Shown here piece by piece: positions 51,002 through 64,000 of a stretch of 64,000 nucleotides of DNA. A model generated the notes under the pieces. That model made no database searches, had not been told where the DNA came from, and was given only the letters and a program-made list of their open reading frames with translations. The translations under genes were made by a program, and so were the position numbers. Positions within the stretch are counted from its first letter, which is position 1; every line of letters starts with the position of its first letter. The DNA comes from Blastomussa wellsi (lineage: Eukaryota > Cnidaria > Anthozoa > Scleractinia > Plerogyridae): contig OX393564.1 of NCBI GenBank assembly GCA_947652115.1, positions 11,903,121-11,967,120 of the forward strand, in the 5' to 3' direction.

Positions 51002-54000
51002 AGGGTACGAGAGTAGAATAATACGAGAGAGCTAACCCCTTTAAAATGACACTAAAAATATAGGGAATCGTAGAGTTTTAGAGTGTGCCGATAAGAGTAC
51101 GAGACTAGAATTAATAGGACAGAACTAACCTTTTTAAAATGACACTGAAAATATAGGGAATAATAGTGTTCGAGAGCGTGCCGAAAAGGGCACGAGACCA
51201 AAATAATACGACAGAACTAACCCCTTTAAAATGACACTTAAAATATAGGGAATCATAGAGTTTTAGAGTGTGCCGATAAGGGTACTAGACTAGAATTAAT
51301 AGGACAGAACTAACCCCTTTAAAATGACACTGAAAATATAGGGAATCATAGTGTTCTAGAGCGTGCCGAAAAGGGTACGAGACTAGAATTAATAGGACAT
51401 AACTAACCCCTTTAAAATAACACTGAAAATATAGGGAATCATAGAGTTTTAGAGCGTGCCGAAAAGGGTACGAGACTAGAATTAATGGGACAGAACTAAC
51501 CCCTTTAAAATGACACCGAAAATATAGTGAATCATAGAGTTTTATGCGTTCCGATAAGGGTACGAGACTAGAATAATTCGACAGAACTAACCCCTTTAAA
51601 ATGACACTGAAAATATAGGGAATCGTAGAGTTTTAGAGCGTGCCGATAAGGGTACTAGACTAGAAGAATACGAGAGAACTAACCCCTTTAAAATGACACT
51701 GAAAATATGGGGAATCATAGAGTTTTAGTGTGTTCCGATAAGGGTACGAGACTAGAATAATACGACAGAACTAACCCCTTTAAAATGACACTTAAAATAT
51801 AGGGAATCATAGAGTTTTAGTGGGTGCCGATAAGGGTACGAGACTAGAATTAATTCGACGGAACTAACGCCTTTAAAATAACACTGAAAATATAGGGAAT
51901 CCTAGAGTTTTAGAGCGTGCCGATCAGGGTAAAATGACACTGAAAATATAGGGAATTATAGAGTTTTAGACCGTACCGAAAAGGGTACGAGACTATAATT
52001 AATAGGACAGAACTAACCCCTTTAAAGTGACACTGAAAATATAGGGAATCATAGAGTTTTAGAGTGTGCCGATAAGGGTACGAGACTAGAATTAATAGGA
52101 CAGAACTTACCTTTTTAAAATGACACTGAAAATATAGGGAATCATAGTGTTCTATAGCGTGCCGAAAAGGGTACGAGACTAGAATTAATAGGACAGAACT
52201 AACCCCTTTAAAATGACACTGAAAATATAGGGAATCATAGAGTTTTAGAGCGTGCCTAAAAGGGTACGAGACTAGAATTAATAGGACAGAACTAACCCCT
52301 TTAAAATGACACTGAAAATGTAGGGAATCATAGTGTTCTAGAGCGTGCCGAAAAGGGTACGAGACTAGAATTAATAGGACAGAACTAACCCCTTTAAAAT
52401 GACACTGAAAATATAGGGAATCATAGAGTTTTTGAGCGTGCCTAAAAGGGTACGAGACTAGAATTAATAGGACCGAACTAACCCCTTTAAAATAACACTT
52501 AAACTATGGGGAATCATAGAGTTTTTGAGGATTCCGAAAACGGTACGAGACAAGAATTAATAGGACAGAACTAACCCCTTTAAAATGACACTGAAAATAT
52601 AGGGAATCGTATACTTTTAGAGCGTGCCGATAAGGGTATTAGACTAGAAGAATACGAGACAACTAACCCCTTTAAAATGACACTTAAAATATAGGGAATC
52701 ATAGGGTTTTGGAGCGTTCCGATCAGGACATACGAGACGAGAATAATACGACAGAACTAACCCGTTTAAAATAACACTTAAAATAAATGAAAACAAACAG
52801 TTTTAGAGCGTGCCTGTAAGGGTACGGGACTACAATTATACGACAGAACTAATCCCTTTAAAATAACACTGAAATTATGGAGAATCATAGAGTTTTAGTG
52901 TGTTCCGATAAGGGTACGAGACTAGAATAATACGACAGAACTAACCCGTTCAAAATAACACTTAAAATATAGGAAAACAAACAGTTTTAGAGCGTGCCCA
53001 TAAGGGCACGGGACTACAATAATACGACAGAACTATCCCCTTTAAAAAAACACTTAAAAGATAGGGAATTATAGAGTTTTAGAGCGTACCGAAAAGAGTA
53101 CGAGACTAGAATTAATAGGACAGAACTAACCCCTTTAAAATGACACTGAAAATATAGGGAATCGTAGAGCTTTAGAGGGTGCCGATAAGGGTACTAGACT
53201 AGAAGAATATGACAGAACTAACCCCTTTAAAATAACACTTAAAATATATTGAAACATAGAGTTTTAGTGGGTGCCGATAAAGGTACGAGACTAGAATTAA
53301 TTCGACGGAACTAACGCCTTTAAAATAACACTGAAAATATGAGGAATCCTAGAGTTTTAGAGCGTGCCGATCAGGGTAAAATGACACTGAAAATATAGGG
53401 AATCATAGAGTTTTAGAGGATGCCGAGAAGGGTACGAGACTGGAATAATACGACAGAACTAACCCCTTTAAAATGACACTGAAAATATAGGGAATCATAG
53501 AGTTTTAGTGCGTTCCGATAAGGGTACGAGACTAGGATAATACGACAGAACTAACCCCTTTAAAATGACACTGAAAATATAGGGAATCATGGAGTTTTAG
53601 AGTGTGCCGATAAGGGTACGAGACTAGAATTAATAGCACAGAACGAACCCCTTTAAAATGACACTGAAAATATAGGAAATCATAGAGTTTTAGAGCATGC
53701 CGAGAAGGGTACGAGACTGGAATAATACGACAGAACTAACCCCTTTAAAATGACACTGAAATGTAGGGAATCATAGAGTTTTAGAGCGTGCCGATAAGGG
53801 TAAAATAATACTTAAAATATAGGGAATTATAGAGTTTTAGAGCTTACCGAAAAGGGTACGAGACTAGAATTAATAGGACAGAACTAACCCCTTTAAAATA
53901 ACACTTAAGCTATGGGGAATCATAGAGTTTTTGAGGATGCAGAAAAGGGTACGAGACAAGAATTAATAGAACAGAACTAACCCCTTTAAAATGACACTGA

Positions 54001-57000
54001 AAATATAGCGAATCGTAGAGTTTTAGTGCGTTGCGATTAGGGTACGAGACTAGAATATTAGGAGAGAATTAACCCCTTTAAAATGACACTTAAAATATAG
54101 GGAATCATAGAGTTTTCGAGTGTGCCGATAAGGGTACTAGACAAGAAGAATACGACAGAACTAACCCCTTTAAAATGACACTGAAAATATAGGAAATCAT
54201 AGAGTTTTAGAGCGTGCCGAAAAGGGTACGAGACTAGAATTAATAGGACACAACGAACCCCTTTAAAATAACACTTAAACTATGGGGAATCATAGAGTTT
54301 TAGTGCGTTCCGATAAGGGTACGAGACTAGAATAATATGAGAGAACTAACCCCTTTAAAGTGACACTGAAAATGTAGGGAATCATAGAGTTTTAGAGTGT
54401 GCCGATAAGGGTACGAGACTAGACTTAATAGGACAGAACTAACCCCTTTAAAATAACACTTAAACTATAGGGAATCATAGAGTTTTTGAGGATTCCGAAA
54501 ACGGTACGAGACAAGAATTAATAGGACAGAACTAACCCCTTTAAAATGACACTGAAAATATAGGGAATCGTAGAGTTTTAGAGCGTGCCGATAAGGGTAT
54601 TAGACTAGAAGAATACGAGACAACTAACCCCTTTAAAATGACACTTAAAATATAGGGAATCATAGGGTTTTGGAGCGTTCCGATCAGGACATACGAGACG
54701 AGAATAATACGACAGAACTAACCCCTTTAAAATGACACTGAAAATATAGGGAATCATAGAGTTTTAGAGCGTGCCTAAAAGGGTACGAGACTAGAATTAA
54801 TAGGACAGAACTAACCCCTTCAAAATGACACTGAAAATATAGGGAATCGTAGAGTTTTAGAGCGTGCCGATCAGGGTACTAGACTAGAAGAATATGACAG
54901 AACTAACCCCTTTAAAATAACACTTAAAATATAGGGAATCATAGAGTTTAGTGCGTTCCGATAAGGGTACGAGACTAGAATAATTCGACAGAACTAACCC
55001 CTTTAAAATGACACTGAAAATATAGGGAATCGTAGAGTTTTACAGCGTGCCGATAAGGGTACTAGACTAGAAGAATACGAGAGAAGTAACCCCTTTAAAA
55101 TGACACTGAAAATATGGGGAATCATAGAGTTTTAGAGCGTACCGAAAAGGGTACGGGACTAGAATAATACGACAGAACTAACCCCTTTAAAATGACACTG
55201 AAAATATAGGGAAACGTAGAGCTTTAGAGCATGCCGAGAAGGGTGCGAGACTGGAATAATACGACAGAACTAACCCGTTTAAAATGACACTTAAAAGATA
55301 GGGAATTAAAGAGTTTTAAAGCGTACCGAAAAGAGTACGAGACAAGAATTAATAGGACAGAACTAACCCCTTTAAAATGACACTGAAAATATAGGGAATC
55401 GTAGAGCTTTAGAGGGTGCCGATAAGGGTACTAGACTAGAAGAATATGACAGAACTAACCCCTTTAAAATGACACTGAAAATATGGGGAATCGTAGAGCT
55501 TTAGAGGGTGCCGATAAGGGTACTAGTCTAGAAGAATATGACAGAACTAACCCCTTTAAAATAACACTTAAAATATAGGGAATCATAGAGTTTTAGTGGG
55601 TGCCGATAAGGGTACGAGACTAGAATTAATTCGACAGAACTAACGCCTTTAAAATAACACTGAAAATATATGGAATCCTAGAGTTTTATAGCGTGCCGAT
55701 CAGGGTAAAATGACACTGAAAATATAGGGAATTATAGAGTTTTAGACCGTACCGAAAAGGGTACGAGACTAGAATTAATAGGACGGAACAAACCCCTTTG
55801 AAATAACACTTAAACTATGGGGAATAATAGAGTTTTAGTGCGTTCCGATAAGGGTACGAGACTAGAATAATAGGAGAACTAACCCCTTTAAAGCGACACT
55901 GAAAATATAGGGAATCATAGAGTTTTAGAGTGTGCCGATAAGGGTACGAGACTAGAATTAATAGGACAGAACTAATCTTTTTAAAATGACACTGAAAATA
56001 TAGAGAATCATAGTGTTCTAGAGCGTGCCGAAAAGGGTACGAGACTAGAATTAATAGGACAGAACTAACCCCTTTAAAATGACACTGAAAATATAGGGAA
56101 TCATAGAGTTTTAGAGCGTGCCTAAAAGGGTACGAGACTAGAATTAATAGGACAGAACTAACCCCTTTAAAATGTCACTGAAAATATAGGGAATCGTAGA
56201 GTTTTAGAGCGTGCCGATCAGGGTACTAGACTAGAAGAATATGACAGAACTAACCCCTTTAAAGTAACACTTAAAATATAGGGAATCATAGAGTTTAGTG
56301 CGTTCCGATAAGGGTACGAGAGTAGTATAATACGAGAGAACTAACCCCTTTAAAATGACACTTAAAATATAGGGAATCATAGAGTTTGGAGCGTTCCGAT
56401 AAGGGTATACGAGACGAGAATAATACGACAAAACTAACCCTTTCAAAATAACACTCAAAATATAGGAAAACATACAGTTTTATAGCGTGCCGATAAGGGT
56501 ACGGGACTAGAATAATACGACAGAACTAACCCCTTTAAAATGACACTAAAAATATGGGGAATCATGGAGTTTTAGAGTGTGCCGATAAGGGTACGAGACT
56601 AGAATTAATAGGACAGAACTAACCTTTTTAAAATGACACTGAAAATACATGGACTCATAGAGTTAGAGCGTGCCGAAAAGGGTACGAGACTAGAATAATG
56701 CGATAGAACTAATCCCTTTAAAATGACACTGAAAATATAGGGAAACGTAGAGCTTTAGAGCATGCCGAGAAGGGTGCGAGACTGGAATAATACGACAGAA
56801 CTAACCCCTTTAAAATGACACTTAAAATATAGGGAATCATAGAGTTTTAGAGCGTGCCGATAAGGGTAAAATGACACTGAAAATATAGGGAATTATAGAG
56901 TTTTAGAGTGTGCCGATAAGGGTACGAGACTAGAATTAATAGGACATAGCTAACCCCTTTAAAATAACACTTAAACTATGGGGAATCATAGAGTTTTAGT

Positions 57001-60000
57001 GCGTTCCGATAAGGGTACGAGACTAGAATGATAGGAGAGAACTAACCCCTTTAAAGTGACACTGAAAATATAGGGAATCATAGAGTTTTAGAGTGTGCCG
57101 ATAAGGGTACGAGACTAGAATTAATAGGACAGAACTAACCTTTTTAAAATGACACTGAAAATATAGGGAATAATAGTGTTCGAGAGCGTGCCGAAAAGGG
57201 TACGAGACCAAAATAATACGACAGAACTAACCCCTTTAAAATGACACTTAAAATATAGGGAATCATAGAGTTTTAGAGTGCGCCGATAAGGGTACGAGAC
57301 TAGAATTAATAGGACAGAACTAACCCCTTTAAAATGACACTGAAAATATAGGGAATCATAGTGTTCTAGAGCGTGCCGAAAAGGGTACCATACTAGAATT
57401 AATAGGACAGAACTAACCCCTTTAAAAAAACACTGAAAATAAAGGGAATCATAGAGTTTTAGAGCGTGCCGAAAAGGGTACGAGACTAGAATAATTCGAC
57501 AGAACTAACCCCTTTAAAATGACGTTGAAAATATAGGGAATCTTAGAGTTTTAGAGGGTGCCGATAAGGGTACTAGACTAGAAGAATATGACAGAACTAA
57601 CCCCTTTAAAATAACACTTAAAATATATGGAAACATAGAGTTTTAGTGGGTGCCGATAAGGGTACGAGACTAGAATTAATTCGACAGAACTAACGCCTTT
57701 AAAATAACACTGAAAATATAGGGAATCCTAGAGTTTTAGAGCGTGCCGATCAGGGTAAAATGACACTGAAAATATAGGGAATCATAGAGTTTTAGAGGAT
57801 GCCGAGAAGGGTACGACAGCACTAACCCCTTTAAAATGACACTGAAAATATAGGGAATCATAGAGTTTTAGTGCGTTCCGATAAGGATACAAGACTAGGA
57901 TAATACGACAGAACTAACCCCTTTAAAATGACACTGAAAATATAGGGAATCATGGAGTTTTAGAGTGTGCCGATAAGGGTACGAGACTAGAATTAATAGG
58001 ACAGAACGAACCCCTTTAAAATGACACTGAAAATATAGGGAATCATAGAGTTTTAGAGCATGCCGAGAAGGGTACGAGACTGGAATAATACGACAGAACT
58101 AACCCCTTTAAAATGACACTGAAATGTAGGGAATCATAGAGTTTTAGAGCGTGCCGATAAGGGTAAAATAATACTTAAAATGTAGGGAATTATAGAGTTT
58201 TAGAGCTTACCGAAAAGGGTACGAGACTAGAATTAATAGGACAGAACTAACCCCTTTAAAATAACACTTAAGCTATGGGGAATCATAGAGTTTTTGAGGA
58301 TGCAGAAAAGGGTACGAGACAAGAATTAATAGAACTGTACTAACCCCTTTAAAATGACACTGAAAATATAGCGAATCGTAGAGTTTTAGTGCGTTGCGAT
58401 TAGGGTACGAGACTAGAATATTAGGAGAGAATTAACCCCTTTAAAATGACACTTAAAATATAGGGAATCATAGAGTTTTCGAGTGTGCCGATAAGGGTAC
58501 TAGACAAGAAGAATACGACAGAACTAACCCCTTTAAAATGACACTGAAAATATAGGAAATCATAGAGTTTTAGAGCGTGCCGAAAAGGGTACGAGACTAG
58601 AATTAATAGGACACAACTAACCCCTTTAAAATAACACTTAAACTATGGGGAATCATAGAGTTTTAGTGCGTTCCGATAAGGGTACGAGACTAGAATAATA
58701 TGAGAGAACTAACCCCTTTAAAGTGACACTGAAAATGTAGGGAATCATAGAGTTTTAGAGTGTCCCGATAAGGGTACGAGACTAGACTTAATAGGACAGA
58801 ACTAACCCCTTTAAAATAACACTTAAACTATGGGGAATCATAGAGTTTTTGAGGATTCCGAAAACGGTACGAAACAAGAATTAATAGGACAGAACTAACC
58901 CCTTTAAAATGACACTGAAAATATAGGGAATCGTAGAGTTTTAGAGCGTGCCGATAAGGGTATTAGACTAGAAGAATACGAGACAACTAACCTTTTAAAA
59001 TGACACTTAAAATATAGGGAATCATAGGGTTTTGGAGCGTTCCGATCAGGACATACGATACGAGAATAATACGACAGAACTAACCCGTTTAAAATAACAC
59101 TTAATATATAGGAAAACAAACAGTTTTAGAGCGTGCCTATAAGGGTACGGGACTACAATAATACGACAGAACTAATCCCTTTAAAATAACACTGAAATTA
59201 TGGAGAATCATAGAGTTTTAGTGTGTTCCGATAAGGGTACGAGACTAGAATAATACGACAGAACTAACCCGTTTAAAATGACACTTAAAAGATAGGGAAT
59301 TAAAGAGTTTTAGAGCGTACCGAAAAGAGTACGAGACTAGAATTAATAGGACAGAACTAATCTTTTTAAAATGACACTGAAAATACAGGGACTCATAGAG
59401 TTAGAGCGTGCCGAAAAGGGTACGAGACTAGAATAATGCGATAGAACTAATCCCTTTAAAATGACACTGAAAATATAGGGAAACGTAGAGCTTTAGAGCA
59501 TGCCGAGAAGGGTGCGAGACTGGAATAATACGACAGAACTAACCCGTTTAAAATGACACTTAAAAGATAGGGAATTAAAGAGTTTTAGAGCGTACCGAAA
59601 AGAGTACGAGACTAGAATTAATAGGACAGAACTAACCCCTTTAAAATAACACTTAAGCTATGGGGAATCATAGAGTTTTTGAGGATGCAGAAAAGGGTAC
59701 GAGACAAGAATTAATAGAACAGAACTAACCCCTTTAAAATGACACTGAAAATATAGCGAATCGTAGAGTTTTAGTGCGTTGCGATTAGGGTACGAGACTA
59801 GAATATTAGGAGAGAATTAACCCCTTTAAAATGACACTTAAAATATAGGGAATCATAGAGTTTTCGAGTGTGCCGATAAGGGTACTAGACAAGAAGAATA
59901 CGACAGAACTAACCCCTTTAAAATGACACTGAAAATATAGGAAATCATAGAGTTTTAGAGCGTGCCGAAAAGGGTACGAGACTAGAATTAATAGGACACA

Positions 60001-60688
60001 ACGAACCTCTTTAAAATAACACTTAAACTATGGGGAATCATAGAGTTTTAGTGCGTTCCGATAAGGGTACGAGACTAGAATAATATGAGAGAACTAACCC
60101 CTTTAAAGTGACACTGAAAATGTAGGGAATCATAGAGTTTTAGAGTGTGCCGATAAGGGTACGAGACTAGACTTAATAGGACAGAACTAACCCCTTTAAA
60201 ATAACACTTAAACTATGGGGAATCATAGAGTTTTTGAGGATTCCGAAAACGGTACGAGACAAGAATTAATAGGACAGAACTAACCCCTTTAAAATGACAC
60301 TGAAAATATAGGGAATCGTAGAGTTTTAGAGCGTGCCGATAAGGGTATTAGACTAGAAGAATACGAGACAACTAACCCCTTTAAAATGACACTTAAAATA
60401 TAGGGAATCATAGCGTTTTGGAGCGTTCCGATCAGGACATACGAGACGAGAATAATACGACAGAACTAACCCCTTTAAAATGACACTGAAAATATAGGGA
60501 ATCATAGAGTTTTAGAGCGTGCCTAAAAGGGTACGAGACTAGAATTAATAGGACAGAACTAACCCCTTCAAAATGACACTGAAAATATAGGGAATCGTAG
60601 AGTTTTAGAGCGTGCCGATCAGGGTACTAGACTAGAAGAATATGACAGAACTAACCCCTTTAAAATAACACTTAAAATATAGGGAATC

Positions 60689-63600
60689 ATAGAGTTTTAG
60701 AGTGTGCCGATAAGGGTACGAGACTAGAATTAATAGGACAGAACTTACCTTTTTAAAATGACACTGAAAATATAGGGAATCATAGTGTTCTAGAGCGTGC
60801 CGAAAATGGTACGAGACTAGAATTAATAGGACAGAACTAACCCCTTTAAAATGACACTGAAAATATAGGGAATCATAGAGTTTTAGAGCGTGCCTAAAAG
60901 GGTACGAGACTAGAATTAATCGGACAGAACTAACCCCTTTAAAATGACACTGAAAATATAGGGAATCGTAGAGTTTTAGAGCGTGCCGATAAGGGTACTA
61001 GACTAGAAGAATATGACAGAACTAACCCCTTTAAAATAACACTTAAAATATAGGGAATCATAGAGTTTAGTGCGTTCCGATAAGGGTACGAGAGTAGAAT
61101 AATACGAGACAACTAGCCACTTTAAAATGACACTTAAAATATAGGGAATCATAGAGTTTGGAGCGTTCCGATAAGGGTATACGAGACGAGAATAATACGA
61201 CAAAACTAACGCTTTTAAAATAACACTCAAAATATAGGAAAACATACAGTTTTATAGCGTGCCGATAAGGGTACGGGACTAGAATAATACGACAGAACTA
61301 ACCCCTTTAAAATGACACTAAAAATATGGGGAATCATGGAGTTTTACAGTGTGCCGATAAGGGTACGAGACTAGAATTAATAGGACAGAACTAACCTTTT
61401 GAAAATGACACTAAAAATACAGGGACTCATAGAGTTAGAGCGTGCCGAAAAGGGTACGACACTAGAATAATACGATAGAACTAATCCCTTTAAAATGACA
61501 CTGAAAATATAGGGAAACGTAGAGCTTTAGAGCATGCCGAGAAGGGTACGAGACTTGAATAATACGACAGAACTAATCCCTTTAAAATAACACTTAAAAT
61601 ATAGGGAATTATAGAGTTTTAGAGCGTGCCGATAAGGGTTCGAGTCTAGAATTAATAGGACAGAACTAACCCCTTTTAAATAACACTTAAACTATGGGGA
61701 ATCATAGAGTTTTAGTGCGTTCCGATAAGGTTACGAAACTAGAATAATAGGAGAGAACTAACCCCTTTAAAGTGACACTGAAAATATACGGAATCATAGA
61801 GTTTTAGAGTGTGCCGATAAGGTTACGAGACTAGAATTAATAGGACAGAACTAACCTTTTTAAAATGACACTGAAAATGTAGGGAATCATAGTGTTCTAG
61901 AGCGTGCCGAAAAGGGTACGAGACTAGAATTAATAGGACAGAACTAACCCCTTTAAAATGACACTGAAAATATAGGGAATCATAGAGTTTTAGAGCGTGC
62001 CTAAAAGGGTACGAGACTAGAATTAATAGGACCGAACTACCCCCTTTAAAATGACACTGAAAATATAGGGAATCGTAGAGTTTTAGAGCGTGCCGATAAG
62101 GGTACTAGACTAGAAGAATATGACAGAACTAACCCCTTTAAAATAACAGTTAAAATATAGGGAATCAAAAAGTTTAGTGCGTTCCGATGAGGGTACGAGA
62201 GTAGAATAATACGAGAGAGCTAACCCCTTTAAAATGACACTTAAAATATAGGGAATCATAGAGTTTGGAGCGTTCCGATAAGGGTATACGAGACGAGAAT
62301 AATACGACAAAACTAACCCTTTTAAAATAACACTCAAAATATAGGAAAACATACAGTTTTATAGCGTGCCGATAAGGGTACGGGACTAGAATAATACGAC
62401 AGAACTAACCCCTTTCAAAAGACAGTAAAAATATGGGGAATCATGGAGTTTTAGAGTGTGCCGATAAGGGTACGAGACTAGAATTAATAGGACAGAACTA
62501 ACCTTTTGAAAATGACACTGAAAATACAGGGACTCATAGAGTTAGAGGGTGCCGAAAAGGGTACTAGACTAGAAGAATATGACAGAACTAACCCCTTTAA
62601 AATAACACTTAAAATATAGGGAATCATAGAGTTTTAGTGGGTGCCGATAAGGGTACGAGACTAGAATTAATTCGACGGAACTAACACCTTTAAAATAACA
62701 CTGAAAATATAGGGAATCCTAGAGTTTTAGAGCGTGCCGATCAGGGTAAAATGACACTAAAAATATAGGGAATTATAGAGTTTTAGACCGTACCGAAAAG
62801 GGTACGAGTCTAGAATTAATAGGACAGAACTAACCCCTTTTAAATAACACTTAAACTATGGGGAATCATAGAGTTTTAGTGCGTTCCGATAAGGGTACGA
62901 GACAAGAATAATAGGAGAGAACTAACCCCTTTAAACTGACACTGAAAATATACGGAATCATAGAGTTTTAGAGTGTGCCGATAAGGGTACGAGACTAGAA
63001 TTAATAGGACAGAACTAACCTTTTTAAAATGACACTGAAAATGTAGGGAATCATAGTGTTCTAGAGCGTGCCGAAAAGGGTACGAGACTAGAATTAATAG
63101 GACAGAACTAACCCCTTTAAAATGACACTGAAAATATAGGGAATCATAGAGTTTTTGAGCGTGTTTAAAAGGGTACGAGACTAGAATTAATAGGACCGAA
63201 CTAACCCCTTTAAAATGACACTGAAAATGTAGGGAATCGTAGAGTTTTAGAGCGTGCCGATAAGGGTACTAGACTAGAAGAATATGATAGAACTAACCCC
63301 TTTAAAATAACACTTAAAATATAGGGAATCAAAGAGTTTAGTGCGTTCCGATAAGGGTACGAGAGTAGAATAATACGAGAGAGCTAACCCCTTTAAAATG
63401 ACACTTAAAATATAGGGAATCATAGAGTTTGGAGCGTTCCGATAAGGGTATACGAGACGAGAATAATACGACAAAACTAACGCTTTTAAAATAACACTCA
63501 AAATATAGGAAAACATACAGTTTTATGACGTGCCGATAAGGGTACGGGACTAGAATAATACGACAGAACTAACCCCTTTAAAATGACACTAAAAATATGG

Positions 63601-64000
63601 GGAATCATGGAGTTTTAGAGTGTGCCGATAAGGGTACGAGACTAGAATTAATAGGACAGAACTAACCTTTTTAAAATGACACTGAAAATGTAGGGAATCA
63701 TAGTGTTCTAGAGCGTGCCGAAAAGGGTACGAGACTAGAATTAATAGGACAGAACTAACCCCTTTAAAATGACACTGAAAATATAGGGAATCATAGAGTT
63801 TTAGAGCGTGCCTAAAAGGGTACGAGACTAGAATTAATAGGACCGAACTAACCCCTTTAAAATGACACTGAAAATGTAGGGAATCGTAGAGTTTTAGAGC
63901 GTGCCGATAAGGGTACTAGACTAGAAGAATATGTCAGAACTAACCCCTTTAAAAGAACACTTAAAATATAGGGAATCAAAGAGTTTAGTGCGTTCCGATA
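60689..64000 (+). repeat. Satellite segmental duplication, copy B
   Basis: Copy of 47690-51001, truncated only by the window edge. Differences include GGTACGAGAC at about 62650 where copy A has GGTAGGAGAC. Confidence 0.9.

Larger units (their letters stand above)
43734..64000 (+). repeat. Satellite array, main block to the window end
   Basis: About 20 kb of continuous direct monomers, roughly 220 copies, reaching the right edge. Higher-order structure is visible: a variant block with GGTATACGAGACGAG recurs at intervals such as 1,107 and 1,164 bp, and longer segments recur at about 1.4, 4.4 and 13.0 kb spacing. No other DNA interrupts it in this stretch. Confidence 0.97.

Noticed and set aside
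41438..63516. Many similar 60-120 aa minus-strand frames such as those starting MFSYILSVIL
   Set aside because: They are satellite monomers. A unit near 93 bp is 31 codons, so one frame can stay open across several copies without being a gene.
37953..64000. Repeated array as a CRISPR-like or VNTR coding locus
   Set aside because: Monomers are contiguous with no unique spacers and no adjacent cas-like genes; it is a eukaryotic satellite.

Overview
The window looks like a cnidarian nuclear genome, most likely a reef-building coral. The evidence is AT-rich DNA with spliced genes, a tRNA-headed SINE and L1/Tx1-type LINE remains of a coral-like kind, many short hairpin MITEs, an integrated Polinton/Maverick, and a very large satellite. 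Organism assignment is inference from repeat and gene style; no organelle or rRNA marker is present. There are few intact host genes: almost everything is mobile DNA, live or decayed.

Layout. 1-2.5 kb: minus-strand LINE relic split by a 576-bp TTAA-flanked MITE. 3-6.8 kb: an acidic candidate exon, a CACTA-like MITE, a SINE, a hairpin and a 222-bp tandem duplication. 7.2-10.2 kb: a retroelement RT fragment, then a compact plus-strand cassette of five small genes (four small, mostly membrane-type proteins and a DDE integrase), cut off by a tyrosine-recombinase fragment. 11.2-20 kb: a plus-strand spliced host-type gene with zinc-finger-like motifs and a Crypton-like tyrosine-recombinase fold, followed by phase-1 mini-exons; a decayed LINE sits in one intron. 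20.35-20.8 kb: 50-bp minisatellite. 20.8-33.8 kb: a decayed Polinton (PolB, nuclease, integrase, PLA2-domain protein, adenain-like protease, small ORFs) with no capsid or ATPase gene in view. It was hit by a 4,666-bp ISL2EU transposon (THAP-DDE transposase plus YqaJ nuclease) and by a tRNA-bearing 243-bp tandem insertion.

34-40.6 kb: a mini-exon triplicated at 233-bp spacing, another copy at 39.4 kb, a 1,070-bp TTAA element with long inverted ends, and several MITEs. 37.95-64 kb: a roughly 93-bp satellite with higher-order structure, a 200-N gap, an orientation flip beside the gap, and a 13-kb-spaced duplication.

How it fits together. If the mini-exons at 34.5 and 39.3 kb belong to the same gene as the recombinase exons at 11-15 kb, the Polinton lies inside an intron of that gene and ISL2EU lies inside the Polinton: three nested levels. 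The least familiar system is the integrase cassette at 7.7-10 kb. Its genes are tightly packed, two are preceded by a pyrimidine run ending in TCTATA, and at least two carry single-base frame breaks, so this copy is probably dead.
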